Shown: positions 9,227-18,839, counted from the first letter of the stretch. The stretch is DNA of 64,000 bases from CAKZNE01 sp040222435 (GCA_965212245.1 OZ243107.1:1364001-1428000); one strand, 5' to 3'. Made by a program: numbers and translations. The notes: generated from the sequence alone by a model not told the origin.

Positions 9227-10073
9227 GCAGCTTCAACTCAAAGTTGAGGGCTTGCAATCCTTCTTAAAACTCACACCTGTTTCAGGAGGTGATATCAATG
9301 ATGCTTATCGTTTGGACACCAACGTTGGACCATTATTCTTAAAGAAGAATCATGCACACCATTACCCCGGAATGTTTGAAAAGGAAGCACTGGGGTTAAA
9401 ACTTCTGGCTGCATCGGGTGCCATACGTATCCCCGAAGTTATTTGGACAGGAGAAGTAGAGGATCAATCCTTTCTGGTATTGGAATTTATTGAAGGAGCT
9501 CCCCGGAAAACGGATTTTGCTCAACAACTGGGCTCGCAACTGGCAGCGCTCCACTCTGTTCAGGCAGATACTTTCGGACTGGACTATGACAATTATATCG
9601 GTAGTTTGCCACAAAGTAATAAGAAGCATACCAGCTGGTCAGATTTTATGGTGAGTGAGCGCCTGGAGCCCCAGTTTGAAAAAGCCTATAATGAGGGTTA
9701 TTTTCATGGCTCGGACAGAAGAGCGATGGATCGTTTATTTGAAAAACTGGATCAGATATTTCCTAAGGAAAAACCTTCGCTTGTACATGGAGATCTTTGG
9801 GGTGGCAATTATATGGTTGATGAACGTAGTCAACCGGTTTTGATTGACCCAGCGGTGTATTTTGGTAATCGCGAAATGGACATTGCCATGATGCACTTAT
9901 TTGGAGGTTTTGATAAAGAAGTATTCTATTATTACAATGAGCTTTATCCTTTGCCGGAAGACTGGGCAAAGAGAATTGCCTTATGTGATCTCTACCCACT
10001 ACTTGTACATGTTAATCTTTTTGGTGGAAGATATGCCCGGCAGGTAACTCAAAACCTGGGTCTGTTTACGTGA
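9177..10073 (+). CDS. Fructosamine/ketosamine-3-kinase family protein
   Basis: The 298-residue protein has the kinase-like fold of the fructosamine-3-kinase family. The catalytic loop is HGDLWGGN (residues 204-211), a metal-binding DP follows (LIDPAVYFG, D224), and near the N-terminus there is a glycine-rich GGDINDAYRL. Family members phosphorylate sugar adducts on protein amines (fructosamines or ribulosamines), which destabilises them and so repairs glycation. The ATG at 9177 lies 50 bases inside the preceding kinase gene; ATG 9186 is an alternative. Either start implies translational coupling, because the family needs the residues ahead of the glycine-rich segment. Its stop lies three bases from the convergent pdeM stop. 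A broader aminoglycoside-phosphotransferase-like role is possible. Confidence 0.88.
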   Translation: MISMIALSPNISNYLLKQLQLKVEGLQSFLKLTPVSGGDINDAYRLDTNVGPLFLKKNHAHHYPGMFEKEALGLKLLAASGAIRIPEVIWTGEVEDQSFLVLEFIEGAPRKTDFAQQLGSQLAALHSVQADTFGLDYDNYIGSLPQSNKKHTSWSDFMVSERLEPQFEKAYNEGYFHGSDRRAMDRLFEKLDQIFPKEKPSLVHGDLWGGNYMVDERSQPVLIDPAVYFGNREMDIAMMHLFGGFDKEVFYYYNELYPLPEDWAKRIALCDLYPLLVHVNLFGGRYARQVTQNLGLFT

Positions 10074-10076
10074 ATC

Positions 10077-10742
10077 TCAGATAGCCTTCAAAACTTTAGA
10101 GCCAGCTATAATAAATACCTGATTTTGTTTTTTAGGTTGCAGGATATAGAGCCCGGTAAACTCGCCAAAGGCTGGTAAAATACCACCCTTTTCACCAAAG
10201 TAGAAGCAGGGCAACCGCATACTTTGACGCGCTGCCCCCATCATGCGTACACCAGGATGGATATGTCCGCACAGGTTATAACCCTCACAGTTTTCCAATG
10301 GCTCATGTGATAAGATAAAAGGCCCAACTTTAAGTGGCTCAATATGTACTTCAAACTTCAGATTGGCATAGCTTACTTCATGCAGTATATCGTGGTTACC
10401 CTGAATAAGAATAAAGTGGATGTGTGGGTAGGTTCTCAGTAAATCTTTAAAAGCAAGCCATTCTGTATTGAGCTCGGAATGGAAAAGATCGCCCAGAAAA
10501 TAGACTTTGTCTGGCTTGTAACTTTTAAGCAACGTTTCCAACCGTTGCAGGTTCCGGTAAGCAGCGCGGTCTGGTACTGCAATACCTGACTTTCTGAAAT
10601 GTGTGACCTTTCCCAAGTGCGTATCAGCTATAAGTAAAGCCTTTTGAGTGGGCCAGTATATACACTTTTCAGGAAGAAGCATCAACTCCTCCTTCTTCCA
10701 TATGAGTTTATAAGCATGTAAGGTGAGCGGATATTCTTTCAC
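10077..10742 (-). CDS. pdeM: PdeM, ligase-associated DNA damage response endonuclease (metallophosphoesterase)
   Basis: The GTG-initiated 221-residue protein holds all calcineurin-like phosphoesterase motifs: ADTHLGK, GDLFHS, QGNHD and CGHIHPG. These ligate two metal ions for phosphodiester hydrolysis. The opening LLPEKCIYWPTQKALLIADTHLGKV is of the PdeM type, a family usually encoded with an ATP-dependent DNA ligase, an Lhr-type helicase and a metallo-beta-lactamase exonuclease. Here the ligase and helicase genes are 13 and 28 kb away, so pdeM stands alone between a fructosamine-kinase gene and a terminator. A TAnnTTTG-type element (10754-10747, minus strand) ends four bases before the start, so the transcript may be nearly leaderless. 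Confidence 0.85.
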   Translation of the reverse strand: MKEYPLTLHAYKLIWKKEELMLLPEKCIYWPTQKALLIADTHLGKVTHFRKSGIAVPDRAAYRNLQRLETLLKSYKPDKVYFLGDLFHSELNTEWLAFKDLLRTYPHIHFILIQGNHDILHEVSYANLKFEVHIEPLKVGPFILSHEPLENCEGYNLCGHIHPGVRMMGAARQSMRLPCFYFGEKGGILPAFGEFTGLYILQPKKQNQVFIIAGSKVLKAI

Positions 10743-10773
10743 ACTTCAAAAATAGAGACAAACCGTTTCTTCA

Positions 10774-10808
10774 TAAAAAAACCCGGCTCTTACAGCCGGG
10801 TTTTTTTT
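10774..10808 (-). terminator. Rho-independent terminator after the S46 peptidase gene
   Basis: A perfect seven-base stem (CCCGGCT 10782-10788 with AGCCGGG 10794-10800) with a five-base loop is flanked by an A-run on the left and a T-run on the right. It could work in both directions. On the minus strand it directly follows the S46 peptidase stop and isolates pdeM from that transcript. Confidence 0.85.
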
Positions 10809-10824
10809 AATATTCTGAAGTAAT

Positions 10825-13095
10825 TTAGTTCATTACTTCCTGTGCCTCACGGGGCATATCTTTTTCCACCACCGGAGCATCATCTGTTTGCACCAGGGTC
10901 ATTTCATCTACCAGGTTTTTAGCACCGGCATATTTGTCAATTACAAAAAGAATATAACGGGCATCTACGGAGATAGTACGCTGCAGGTTAGTTTCAAAGA
11001 AGATATCACCACTCATCGCTTCCCAGTTTCCGTCAAAAGCACAACCAATAAGCTCTCCTTTGCCATTTATTACCGGGCTTCCGGAATTACCACCGGTAAT
11101 ATCATTATTGCTGATAAAGCACACCGGAAGTTCTCCTTCGGAATTTGCATAGCGGCCGTAATCACCTTCTTCTATAAGACTGATCATATGATCCGGCACC
11201 ACAAATTCCATATCATTAGGATCTTCCTTTTGCAGGATACCTTCTGCGGTGGTATAATAATCATAAAACACACCATCCCTTGGGTAGTAACTACCTACGG
11301 TACCGTACGTCATGCGCATGGTGCTGTTGGCATCAGGAGAATAATTGCGGTTGGGATTCATCTCACGCAGGCCGGCCGTAAGTAAGCGGTAACCTTTTTC
11401 CATCTTAGCATCCGTATCTTCATGTGCCTGGGCAGAACCCCGGTACATATTTATCAATTGGCGACCAGCCATGGCTGCATAATCTTTACGAAGGGTTTTT
11501 TCTTTCGGTTTTTCAAGATATTCCAGCACTTCTTCTTTTGAAGCCAGAAAAGAATCTTCGTACACCTCATCCGCAAACTCAGAGAAGTTTCCGTCAAACT
11601 TATCTTCTACCAGGCGGAAAAATTCCGGTTGCTGGTCTTTAGGAACATTGTCATAATACATCTGAAAGAGAGCTGCAAAGCGCTCCTTGTCCATATCCTT
11701 ATTATACTCCTTGAAGTGCTCTTCTACAGATTCATTTATGCTGGCCATAATCGCATTAAAACGGCCTTCATACTCTTCTTTAATCTGCTTGCGGGCTTCA
11801 TCATCTTCTGCTTCGTCCATTTTTTCTTCCATTTGCTCGCGGATGGTAAAGGCAGCATCCATTAAACGGTCAAAACGAAAAGCAAACAGGGTAAGGTCAG
11901 AACCTAAAAGCCCGGCTTCCAATACATAAACATTACCCGTTACATATTCATCAGACTTATTATAAGCTTCTTCCAGCAGGGAGATCGTTTCACCGTATTT
12001 TTCCTGGCGGGCAGGCTTGGCTTTTACCCATTTGGCAAAATCATCTTCAATAACTTTTTTCTTAGCCCAAACATTGTTGTTTTTCAATTGCTCGGTCTGC
12101 CCGATGTAGTACTTCCAGTAATTGGAAGTTTGAGCGTATTTTGAAGAGTAGGCAATACGGGTAGCAGGATCACGATCCATGTATTTTTTCATGATCTCAA
12201 GCTTGCGGTCACGAATCTTTACCACGGTGGGGTTGTACTTGTCAATGGCCTGCTTTACGCCATAACTGCTTAAGTAGCGATCCGTACTTCCTGGGTAACC
12301 AAATACCATTGAAAAATCACCCTCTTTCACACCGTCCAGAGAAACAGGCAGGTAGTGCTTGGGCTTCATGGGAATATTTTCTTCGGAATAATCAGCGGGA
12401 GTGCCATCAGGTGCGGTATATACGCGGAAAAGCGAAAAATCACCAGTATGGCGCGGCCACATCCAGTTATCTGTGTCACCACCAAATTTACCAATGGAGC
12501 TGGGTGGAGCACCTACCAGGCGCACATCGTTGTAGCGCTCATATACAAAAAGATAAAACTCATTGCCGTGGTAAAAGCTTTTTACATTGGCCTCATAGTC
12601 ATTTTCCTCAGTAGCTTCATCGGCAATTTGCTTGCTGATTTCACCAATTTTCGCATCGCGGTCTGCTTCACTCATTTCAGGAGTAAGCTCAGCATTTACA
12701 CGCTTGCTCACATCTTCCATACGCACCAGGAAGCGCACAAAAAGGCCTTCGTTGGTTTTTTCCTGATCATAAGAACGCGCCCAGAACCCATCCGACAGGT
12801 AATCATTCTCCACAGAAGAGTGGCTTTGAATAGAGCTGTAACCACAATGGTGGTTGGTCAGGATAAGTCCGTTGGGGGATATGATCTCACCCGTACAAAA
12901 ACCCCCAAAAGAAACGATGGCGTCCTTCAGGCTTGAATTATTCACAGAATATAGTTCTTCGGGAGTAAGCTGAAGTCCCAGTTTTTGCATCTCCGCATAG
13001 TTGCGGTTCAGTAATAATGGTAACCACATTCCCTCATTGGCAAACATGGGTAATGCCAGCGCAAAAGCCAGCAAAAAAGAAAAACACTTTTTCAT
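10825..13095 (-). CDS. S46-family dipeptidyl-peptidase (DPP7-like)
   Basis: An upstream start at 13176 is possible, but ATG 13095 begins a clear signal peptide (MKKCFSFLLAFALALPMFA), so I chose it; the product has 756 residues. The trypsin-like serine peptidase signature is present: H83 in TNHHCGY and S671 in GGNSGSPV. S46 enzymes release dipeptides from the N-terminus of oligopeptides in the periplasm. The residue 18 positions after the serine is glycine (FDGNWEA). In the characterised pair from Porphyromonas gingivalis this position is glycine in DPP7 (hydrophobic P1) and arginine in DPP11 (acidic P1), which favours DPP7-like specificity. The gene is monocistronic, with a terminator after it and a 129-base upstream gap. 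Confidence 0.92.
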   Translation of the reverse strand: MKKCFSFLLAFALALPMFANEGMWLPLLLNRNYAEMQKLGLQLTPEELYSVNNSSLKDAIVSFGGFCTGEIISPNGLILTNHHCGYSSIQSHSSVENDYLSDGFWARSYDQEKTNEGLFVRFLVRMEDVSKRVNAELTPEMSEADRDAKIGEISKQIADEATEENDYEANVKSFYHGNEFYLFVYERYNDVRLVGAPPSSIGKFGGDTDNWMWPRHTGDFSLFRVYTAPDGTPADYSEENIPMKPKHYLPVSLDGVKEGDFSMVFGYPGSTDRYLSSYGVKQAIDKYNPTVVKIRDRKLEIMKKYMDRDPATRIAYSSKYAQTSNYWKYYIGQTEQLKNNNVWAKKKVIEDDFAKWVKAKPARQEKYGETISLLEEAYNKSDEYVTGNVYVLEAGLLGSDLTLFAFRFDRLMDAAFTIREQMEEKMDEAEDDEARKQIKEEYEGRFNAIMASINESVEEHFKEYNKDMDKERFAALFQMYYDNVPKDQQPEFFRLVEDKFDGNFSEFADEVYEDSFLASKEEVLEYLEKPKEKTLRKDYAAMAGRQLINMYRGSAQAHEDTDAKMEKGYRLLTAGLREMNPNRNYSPDANSTMRMTYGTVGSYYPRDGVFYDYYTTAEGILQKEDPNDMEFVVPDHMISLIEEGDYGRYANSEGELPVCFISNNDITGGNSGSPVINGKGELIGCAFDGNWEAMSGDIFFETNLQRTISVDARYILFVIDKYAGAKNLVDEMTLVQTDDAPVVEKDMPREAQEVMN

Positions 13096-13224
13096 TTCAA
13101 TCAACATTAAATTTTTCTGTGGCAATATTAAAGAATCTGTACCGGTTTTGTGTTTAAAGTGTTCGGGAATGAACACTATTTTTAACTTTTAGGTTCTATG
13201 ATTCACGTGTATAGCTAAATGAGC

Positions 13225-14580
13225 TTACTTCAGGTAAACAGTTTTGCGATTTATGAATTCCATCATACCATCACGGGATAATTCGCGGCCATAACCGGAG
13301 TTTTTTGTACCACCAAAAGGCAACCTGGGGTCAGATTTAACCAGCTCATTTATAAAGTAAGCACCATCGCTTACCCGGTTTGCCATAAGCAGGGCCTTGT
13401 CTGTATCGGTAGTACAAACAGTTACTCCCAACCCATACCTGGACCGTTCAGACAGCTGGAAAGCCTCTTCTTCACTATGGGCTCTGACCATGGCGGCCAC
13501 TGGACCAAATGTTTCTTGGTCAAATACGGGCATTTCAGGCTTTACATCACCTAATACGCTTGGTTCATAATAACAATTATCCTGTTGCCCTCCGCACAGT
13601 AATTTGGCTCCTTTTTTAATAGAAACCTGCACCTGTTGATGGAGTTGATCCGCAAGATCTTTACGAGCCAGCGGACCTATTTGTGTGCTATCGTCAAGAG
13701 GGTCTCCGGCCTTTAATTGCTGAACGGCCCTTGTGAATTTATCTACAAACTCATCATATATGCCATCCAGTAAAATAAACCGCTTGGCAGCAATGCAACT
13801 TTGCCCACCGTTTAGCATACGTGCGGTGCAGGCAGTTTGTACGGCCTGATCAATATCCGCATCTTCCCAAACAATAAAGGCATTGTTACCGCCTAGCTCC
13901 AGGAGGCTTTTTTTAATATGTTTTCCGGCCAGGGTAGCCACGGCAGAACCCGCTCCTTCGCTTCCCGTAAGAGTTACGGCCCGAATGGAATGGTGGGAAA
14001 TGAGCATTTCGGTTTTATCATGGTGCAGGATCAGGTTTTGAAAAACACCTTCCGGAAAGCCAGCCTTCCGGAAAACCTCCTCAATTTGTAAAGCACATCC
14101 AAAAACATTTGGGGCATGCTTCAGGATACCAGTATTACCAGCCATTAAAGTAGGAGCGGCAAAACGAAAAACCTGCCAGAAGGGGAAATTCCAGGGCATA
14201 ATGGCCAAAACCGAACCTATAGGATCATGACGCACAAGGCTTTTTTGGGCATCGGTTTCAATAAGCTCATCCTTCAGGAAAGCAGCAGCATTTTCAGCGT
14301 AATAATCGCATACCCAGGCACATTTATTGATCTCACCACGGGCTTCGGTTATGGGTTTGCCCATTTCCAAAGTGATCATACGGGCGTATTCATCCGCATT
14401 ACTCCTGAGTATCTTGCCGGCCCTGATCATCAAAGTGGCCTTTTCGCTAAAAGAAACTTTACGCCATTCCTGAAAAGCGCTGTCCGCCTTTTCTAAAACG
14501 GTAAACATTTCTTTTTTACTACACTCCTGATAACGGCCTACCTCACGATTGGTATAGGGGTTAAAGCTTTTAAATTCCAT
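13225..14580 (-). CDS. NAD(P)-dependent aldehyde dehydrogenase, succinate-semialdehyde type
   Basis: The 451-residue enzyme has the catalytic cysteine C262 in GGQSCIAAKRF, the general base E228 in LELGGNNAF and the cofactor-binding segment PWNFPFW. The KHAPN motif and the length fit the succinate-semialdehyde dehydrogenase branch (Sad/YneI/GabD2 type). It would oxidise an omega-semialdehyde to the acid. It is the last gene of the six-gene operon, five bases downstream of the ATP-grasp gene, so its natural substrate is probably the aldehyde made by the operon's class III aminotransferase. The exact chain length and cofactor cannot be read from the sequence. Confidence 0.88.
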   Translation of the reverse strand: MEFKSFNPYTNREVGRYQECSKKEMFTVLEKADSAFQEWRKVSFSEKATLMIRAGKILRSNADEYARMITLEMGKPITEARGEINKCAWVCDYYAENAAAFLKDELIETDAQKSLVRHDPIGSVLAIMPWNFPFWQVFRFAAPTLMAGNTGILKHAPNVFGCALQIEEVFRKAGFPEGVFQNLILHHDKTEMLISHHSIRAVTLTGSEGAGSAVATLAGKHIKKSLLELGGNNAFIVWEDADIDQAVQTACTARMLNGGQSCIAAKRFILLDGIYDEFVDKFTRAVQQLKAGDPLDDSTQIGPLARKDLADQLHQQVQVSIKKGAKLLCGGQQDNCYYEPSVLGDVKPEMPVFDQETFGPVAAMVRAHSEEEAFQLSERSRYGLGVTVCTTDTDKALLMANRVSDGAYFINELVKSDPRLPFGGTKNSGYGRELSRDGMMEFINRKTVYLK

Positions 14581-14585
14581 GAATT

Positions 14586-16061
14586 TTATTTGGTTAGGCT
14601 ACCTGACAAAGGAACCTGCTCCCGCTTATCCTCCACCAATTGTGAAGAGTAATTGGCATGAATAGCATTGATCCAGCTTTTGGCACGCGGAGTAAGTTTG
14701 AAATCATCGGTCATCATACGGCCGCGTGAAACCAATATACCCATGTCCGCTCCCTCATACAGGTAATCACCTTTTTTGGAGATACGGAGAAAAAATGCTT
14801 CACTCTCACTTTCCACAGCTCTCCGGTGGGTATCCATACGGTCAAATTGTATATGCCCGGTATCAAACATTCGCCAGATCCCGGATTGCGGGGCTTCGGT
14901 TACGTACTCAATAGTGTCTTTGGTGTGTTTAATGATAAGCTGGCTCCAGCTATCAATATTTTCCTGTCTGGCCCAGCGTTCATTAATGGATTTAACACTC
15001 AGTTCGTAATCGATATCCATCCATTCTAAAATATGAAAAAGGTAGAGAGGTGCATCAGCCAGAGCAAATACAGCGTGGTTGGTGATGGAGCTGGCTCCGG
15101 TAACGCGTGGGTTTAGTTCACCGAGGTAGATTTGCCCATTGTCCTGATCAATAAGGAAATCCAGTTCAAAATAGCCCTTATAACCTTCCTTTTGCAACTG
15201 GTCTCCAAAGAGCTGTGTGTATTTCCGCGCTTTTTGGCGCAAGGTGGGAGAAAATGAATCCGGATAGATCTCATTACCACACCAGCCGCCTTTATAGGGG
15301 GTGAGTTCTTCAAAACCCACCAGTTCCGTCATCAATGGAGCTACTATAGTACCATGCCGGGTAACACAAGCTTCAATAGCAGATCCGCGACAGTTGATCC
15401 GTTTCATAATCTTCACTTCATCTTCCTGCGTGATCTCTTCCTCGTACTTCAGGAAGTCTTCCTTGTTGGATATAAAAAAAGTAGTGTGTCCGGAGTCTCC
15501 GAAAGGGGTTTGGATTACAAGGTCATTCCCCAGTGATTTAGCTACTTCGTTAAGGTGTTTGTAGTTCTTAACAGGAGATAGAACGTAAGGCACACAAGGT
15601 ACGCCTGCTTTTTCAGCAAGGCGATTGGTGTTTACCTTATTGTCCATGGAGTTCCGCATTTTCGCATTTGGAAAAACAATCTCCAGCCCCAGCTTTTTAG
15701 CCAGTTTCTCGGTTTTTTCATTAAACATGAGGAAAAGAGCCTTGCCGGCTTTACGGCCTTTTGTCCGTGCTTTGATGTAGGATTGTACTTCCGGATGTTG
15801 TAACAGGTAATTATTGATGTCCTCTATGCTCTCAAACTCATCATGTGGAATTTCTTCCACAGGAGATATCACATTAGGGTGGAGTCCGTCAAAACATTCA
15901 ATATGGCAGATAAACTTGAAACCCTTTATCCATTCATCGGCTCCCAAAAGATTGAAATTGGTGGCGCTTATAAAATAAATAGGCGTTTCATTCTTGTAAA
16001 AGAATCGTCTTATATCGGGGATACCTTTTAAAATGGGTGTATTGATTTTTTTTGTGCTCAT
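14586..16061 (-). CDS. ATP-grasp carboxylate-amine ligase-like enzyme
   Basis: The 491-residue protein has an ATP-grasp core. A lid-loop-like PFGDSGHTTFF lies at residues 186-196, a YFELDFLI strand at about 297-304, and the metal-binding GELNPRVTGASS near 314-325 (E315, N317, R319). Proteins of this type form an acyl-phosphate and join a carboxylate to an amine or other nucleophile. Databases may label it biotin carboxylase because of the shared fold, but I see no biotin carboxylase partner subunits. The N-terminal 130 residues look like a Rossmann-like pre-ATP-grasp domain. It sits between the decarboxylase (nine-base gap) and the dehydrogenase (five-base gap), which suggests that it attaches a group to an amine intermediate. 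The substrate is unknown. Confidence 0.75.
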   Translation of the reverse strand: MSTKKINTPILKGIPDIRRFFYKNETPIYFISATNFNLLGADEWIKGFKFICHIECFDGLHPNVISPVEEIPHDEFESIEDINNYLLQHPEVQSYIKARTKGRKAGKALFLMFNEKTEKLAKKLGLEIVFPNAKMRNSMDNKVNTNRLAEKAGVPCVPYVLSPVKNYKHLNEVAKSLGNDLVIQTPFGDSGHTTFFISNKEDFLKYEEEITQEDEVKIMKRINCRGSAIEACVTRHGTIVAPLMTELVGFEELTPYKGGWCGNEIYPDSFSPTLRQKARKYTQLFGDQLQKEGYKGYFELDFLIDQDNGQIYLGELNPRVTGASSITNHAVFALADAPLYLFHILEWMDIDYELSVKSINERWARQENIDSWSQLIIKHTKDTIEYVTEAPQSGIWRMFDTGHIQFDRMDTHRRAVESESEAFFLRISKKGDYLYEGADMGILVSRGRMMTDDFKLTPRAKSWINAIHANYSSQLVEDKREQVPLSGSLTK

Positions 16062-16070
16062 AATTTTAAA

Positions 16071-18836
16071 TTATTCTTGGTTTTTAAAAGGCTTTTTTTT
16101 GGTGGTGCTCATTCCCATGGCGCCCATGGCAGTAGCCGTTTTTTGACGGTTCAGAACGGATTCCCGGAAAACACGCAGACCAAGGTCAGCCCGGTATCCA
16201 TGAATTTCTGATACATCCAGTGCAATCATAAAACGGATGATTTCCATACTAACTACCTGTCCGGGTACCAGTACCGGGAAACCGGGAGGATAAGGTATGA
16301 CAAAAGAAGAAGCTACTAATTCATGCCCTTCTTCAATGGCAGCCTTGCCATCGTGAAGGGTAATATATTCACAATGATCTTCATTGTAGGCCAGAAAATA
16401 GGCTTCCCGCATATTTCCCCCCGGAAGACCCGGGACAGCCTGGAAAGAAGAGTGAAACCGACTAAAGTCCGGAAGAGGTGGTACATCTTCAGTAAGAGAG
16501 TGCATGCGCCTTTGCACCATTTCAGTTTCATGCTTATTTAGCGATCGGAATTCATCATCCAACTGCGCGGCAATCTTCAGAAGTGCGTTAGTGAGATAGG
16601 CCACGCTGCCACGCGTAGTCCCGATATTGGTCATTAAAAGTATAGTGTTGCGGGACGTCTTATTGATCTGGATATTGAATTTATCCATCAGATACTTATT
16701 TTTGAAAGTATCACCATCCACACCGGTGCGACCTATGTACAAAGTTATTTTAGTGGCGTCCAGCACAAACTCATCTTTCTCCCAGGCCTCCTCCATCCGG
16801 TTCCATCCGGTTTTGGTGTCGTAATACTCTTTAAGGCCACTTTCGCGAAACTCATCCGGAATAAAATCCCGCACGGTAAGCACGTCAAAATACTTATTTA
16901 GCTGAGGGTTGTCATTAATCTTGGCCCGTAACACCATGGCCATTTCAATTCCCTTTTCCACCATTTCGTACCCCTCAAACTGCACCTGCCTTCTGCCGGC
17001 ATCTAATGAAGCCAGCATTTGATAGTTGGGCGAGGTGGAAGTGTGTGTCATATAAGCTTCCAGGAAGGTGTTTTCTGATTTTCGCCTGAAATCCTGGTCC
17101 CAGATATGGATCATGGATCCTTGCCGAAAGCTGCTCAGTGTTTTGTGAGTGCTCTGGGTAGCGTATACCCGTATTCGAACCAGGTCAGGGTTTGGAAAGG
17201 AAGGAGTTTCTCCCTCTTTCAAATTTTTGATGTGTTCTTTATACTGTTTGCGGTAGCTTGAACTCCGGTATTTTTCACAGAGTTTACGGGCGGTAAACAT
17301 ACCCGTACGTTGCTTGTAATTGTATGTAAACCCGGCAAAGGCAAACCAGGCCTCATCCCATAAAAAAATAATATCGGGCTTAATGGCTAAAACCTCCTGC
17401 ATTACCCGTTCCACATTATACACGAGTCCGTCAAAAGTGCAATTGGTGAGAAGAAGCATTTTTACCCGGTCCAGACGGCCCGCTGCTTTAAGCTGCAATA
17501 GCTTTTCCTTGATGAGCTTAAGAGGGACCGTCCCATACATGGAGTACTTTTCAATAGGATACGAATCCAGGTATACGGGGCATGCTCCGGAAAGCACCAG
17601 TCCATAATGATGTGATTTATGGCAGTCACGGTCAATCAAAACCAGGTCTCCTGGTTCTACCAGGGCCTGTACCACTATTTTATTGGCGGTGGATGTACCA
17701 TTGGTAACAAAAAAAGTACGCAAGGCACCGTAGGCCTCAGCTGCCATTTCCTGGGCTTTTTTAATAGGCCCGGTAGGTTGCAATAATGAGTCCAGTCCAC
17801 CGGTGGTGGATGAAGTCTCCGCCAGGAACATATTCCTTCCGTAAAAGTCGCCCAGGTCACGTATCCAGCGCGACTTAAAAACGGAGTTGCCACGGGAAAT
17901 AGGCATGGCATGAAAAATACCGGTTGGCTTCTGGCTGTATTCTTTTAAGGCACTGAAAAAAGGGGTCTCGTAACGTTCACGAATACCACGGATAATGCCC
18001 AGGTGTAATTCCTGCAGATCTTCCCTCCGGTAATAAATACGTCTGAACAACTGTAGGGTACTGTCTTTTAAATCACGGAGAGAGGTATCTGTTACGTAAT
18101 ACGTATCCAGTTCCGGACGGAACTGCCGTATCAGTTTACCCAGGAGGGGGCCAAGTTCGGATTCTGTTTTGGACTCCATTTTTACCTTCAGCACATTCTG
18201 AATGTAGGGTAAAATAAAAGTGGAAAGATTGGGTGAATGATAAGGCGGTGCATACCGTATTACCACCGCCTGAATATTATGGTTAAAGAGCAGGGCGATC
18301 AAGGCATCCTGAAAAGAGCGTTGCACCGTAATGTCATAGGCAAATTGCTCATTGGGGTCACGTAGTTCACGAAGTTTTTCCCGTAAGGCGATCTCGTCAG
18401 TTGAGCTCAGGTCTTCTACAAAAAGTACTTCAAAGTAATTTTTGCGGGATCCTGTCGGGGCTTCAAGGTTTTCTTCAGCGGTAACCAGGTCATTTTCTTC
18501 TTCAAATAAGAAGTATGGGTTGCTGCGGTACGAATCTCCAACCAACTGGCGGGTAATATCCGTCACACTGTGCAACAGGGCTGTATGTTCTTTCCGCTTA
18601 AGGCTATGGAGCAATTTTTCAATCCGCATCATTCCCGGGAAGGCAAAATACTGCTCAATAATCTTCAGGTTGGAGAGCATCTCTTCCGCACCTTCTGCAT
18701 ATTTCTTTTCACCAGCGGAGCCTTTACTGCATTGAGCCAGTTCGGAACATTTATTCTTGAGCTCATTCCAGTGATTGAGCCGGAGCTGTCCAATACTGTA
18801 ATAAGGAGCGTTTACCGGTTTTTTTGAAAGAGTCAT
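16071..18836 (-). CDS. Oversized Orn/Lys/Arg-decarboxylase-family PLP enzyme
   Basis: The 921-residue enzyme belongs to the fold-type I decarboxylases of basic amino acids. Visible features are the PLP-stacking histidine region DCHKSHH (about 404-410), the PLP-phosphate and ring contacts WDEAWFAF (493-500, D494), and the Schiff-base lysine K565 in ATQSTHKTLSSF. A C-terminal IPYPPGFPVLVPGQ is shared with the family. Usual members have about 710-760 residues; here about 330 residues precede the catalytic core, so the N-terminal wing is enlarged. The expected reaction is amino-acid decarboxylation to an amine, with arginine, lysine or ornithine as first guesses. It lies nine bases before the ATP-grasp gene and three bases after the VOC gene. 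Confidence 0.82.
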   Translation of the reverse strand: MTLSKKPVNAPYYSIGQLRLNHWNELKNKCSELAQCSKGSAGEKKYAEGAEEMLSNLKIIEQYFAFPGMMRIEKLLHSLKRKEHTALLHSVTDITRQLVGDSYRSNPYFLFEEENDLVTAEENLEAPTGSRKNYFEVLFVEDLSSTDEIALREKLRELRDPNEQFAYDITVQRSFQDALIALLFNHNIQAVVIRYAPPYHSPNLSTFILPYIQNVLKVKMESKTESELGPLLGKLIRQFRPELDTYYVTDTSLRDLKDSTLQLFRRIYYRREDLQELHLGIIRGIRERYETPFFSALKEYSQKPTGIFHAMPISRGNSVFKSRWIRDLGDFYGRNMFLAETSSTTGGLDSLLQPTGPIKKAQEMAAEAYGALRTFFVTNGTSTANKIVVQALVEPGDLVLIDRDCHKSHHYGLVLSGACPVYLDSYPIEKYSMYGTVPLKLIKEKLLQLKAAGRLDRVKMLLLTNCTFDGLVYNVERVMQEVLAIKPDIIFLWDEAWFAFAGFTYNYKQRTGMFTARKLCEKYRSSSYRKQYKEHIKNLKEGETPSFPNPDLVRIRVYATQSTHKTLSSFRQGSMIHIWDQDFRRKSENTFLEAYMTHTSTSPNYQMLASLDAGRRQVQFEGYEMVEKGIEMAMVLRAKINDNPQLNKYFDVLTVRDFIPDEFRESGLKEYYDTKTGWNRMEEAWEKDEFVLDATKITLYIGRTGVDGDTFKNKYLMDKFNIQINKTSRNTILLMTNIGTTRGSVAYLTNALLKIAAQLDDEFRSLNKHETEMVQRRMHSLTEDVPPLPDFSRFHSSFQAVPGLPGGNMREAYFLAYNEDHCEYITLHDGKAAIEEGHELVASSFVIPYPPGFPVLVPGQVVSMEIIRFMIALDVSEIHGYRADLGLRVFRESVLNRQKTATAMGAMGMSTTKKKPFKNQE

Positions 18837-18839
18837 TAA

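Noticed and set aside
12355..12936. 193-codon plus-strand open frame
   Set aside because: Antisense to the S46 peptidase coding sequence; no supporting signal.
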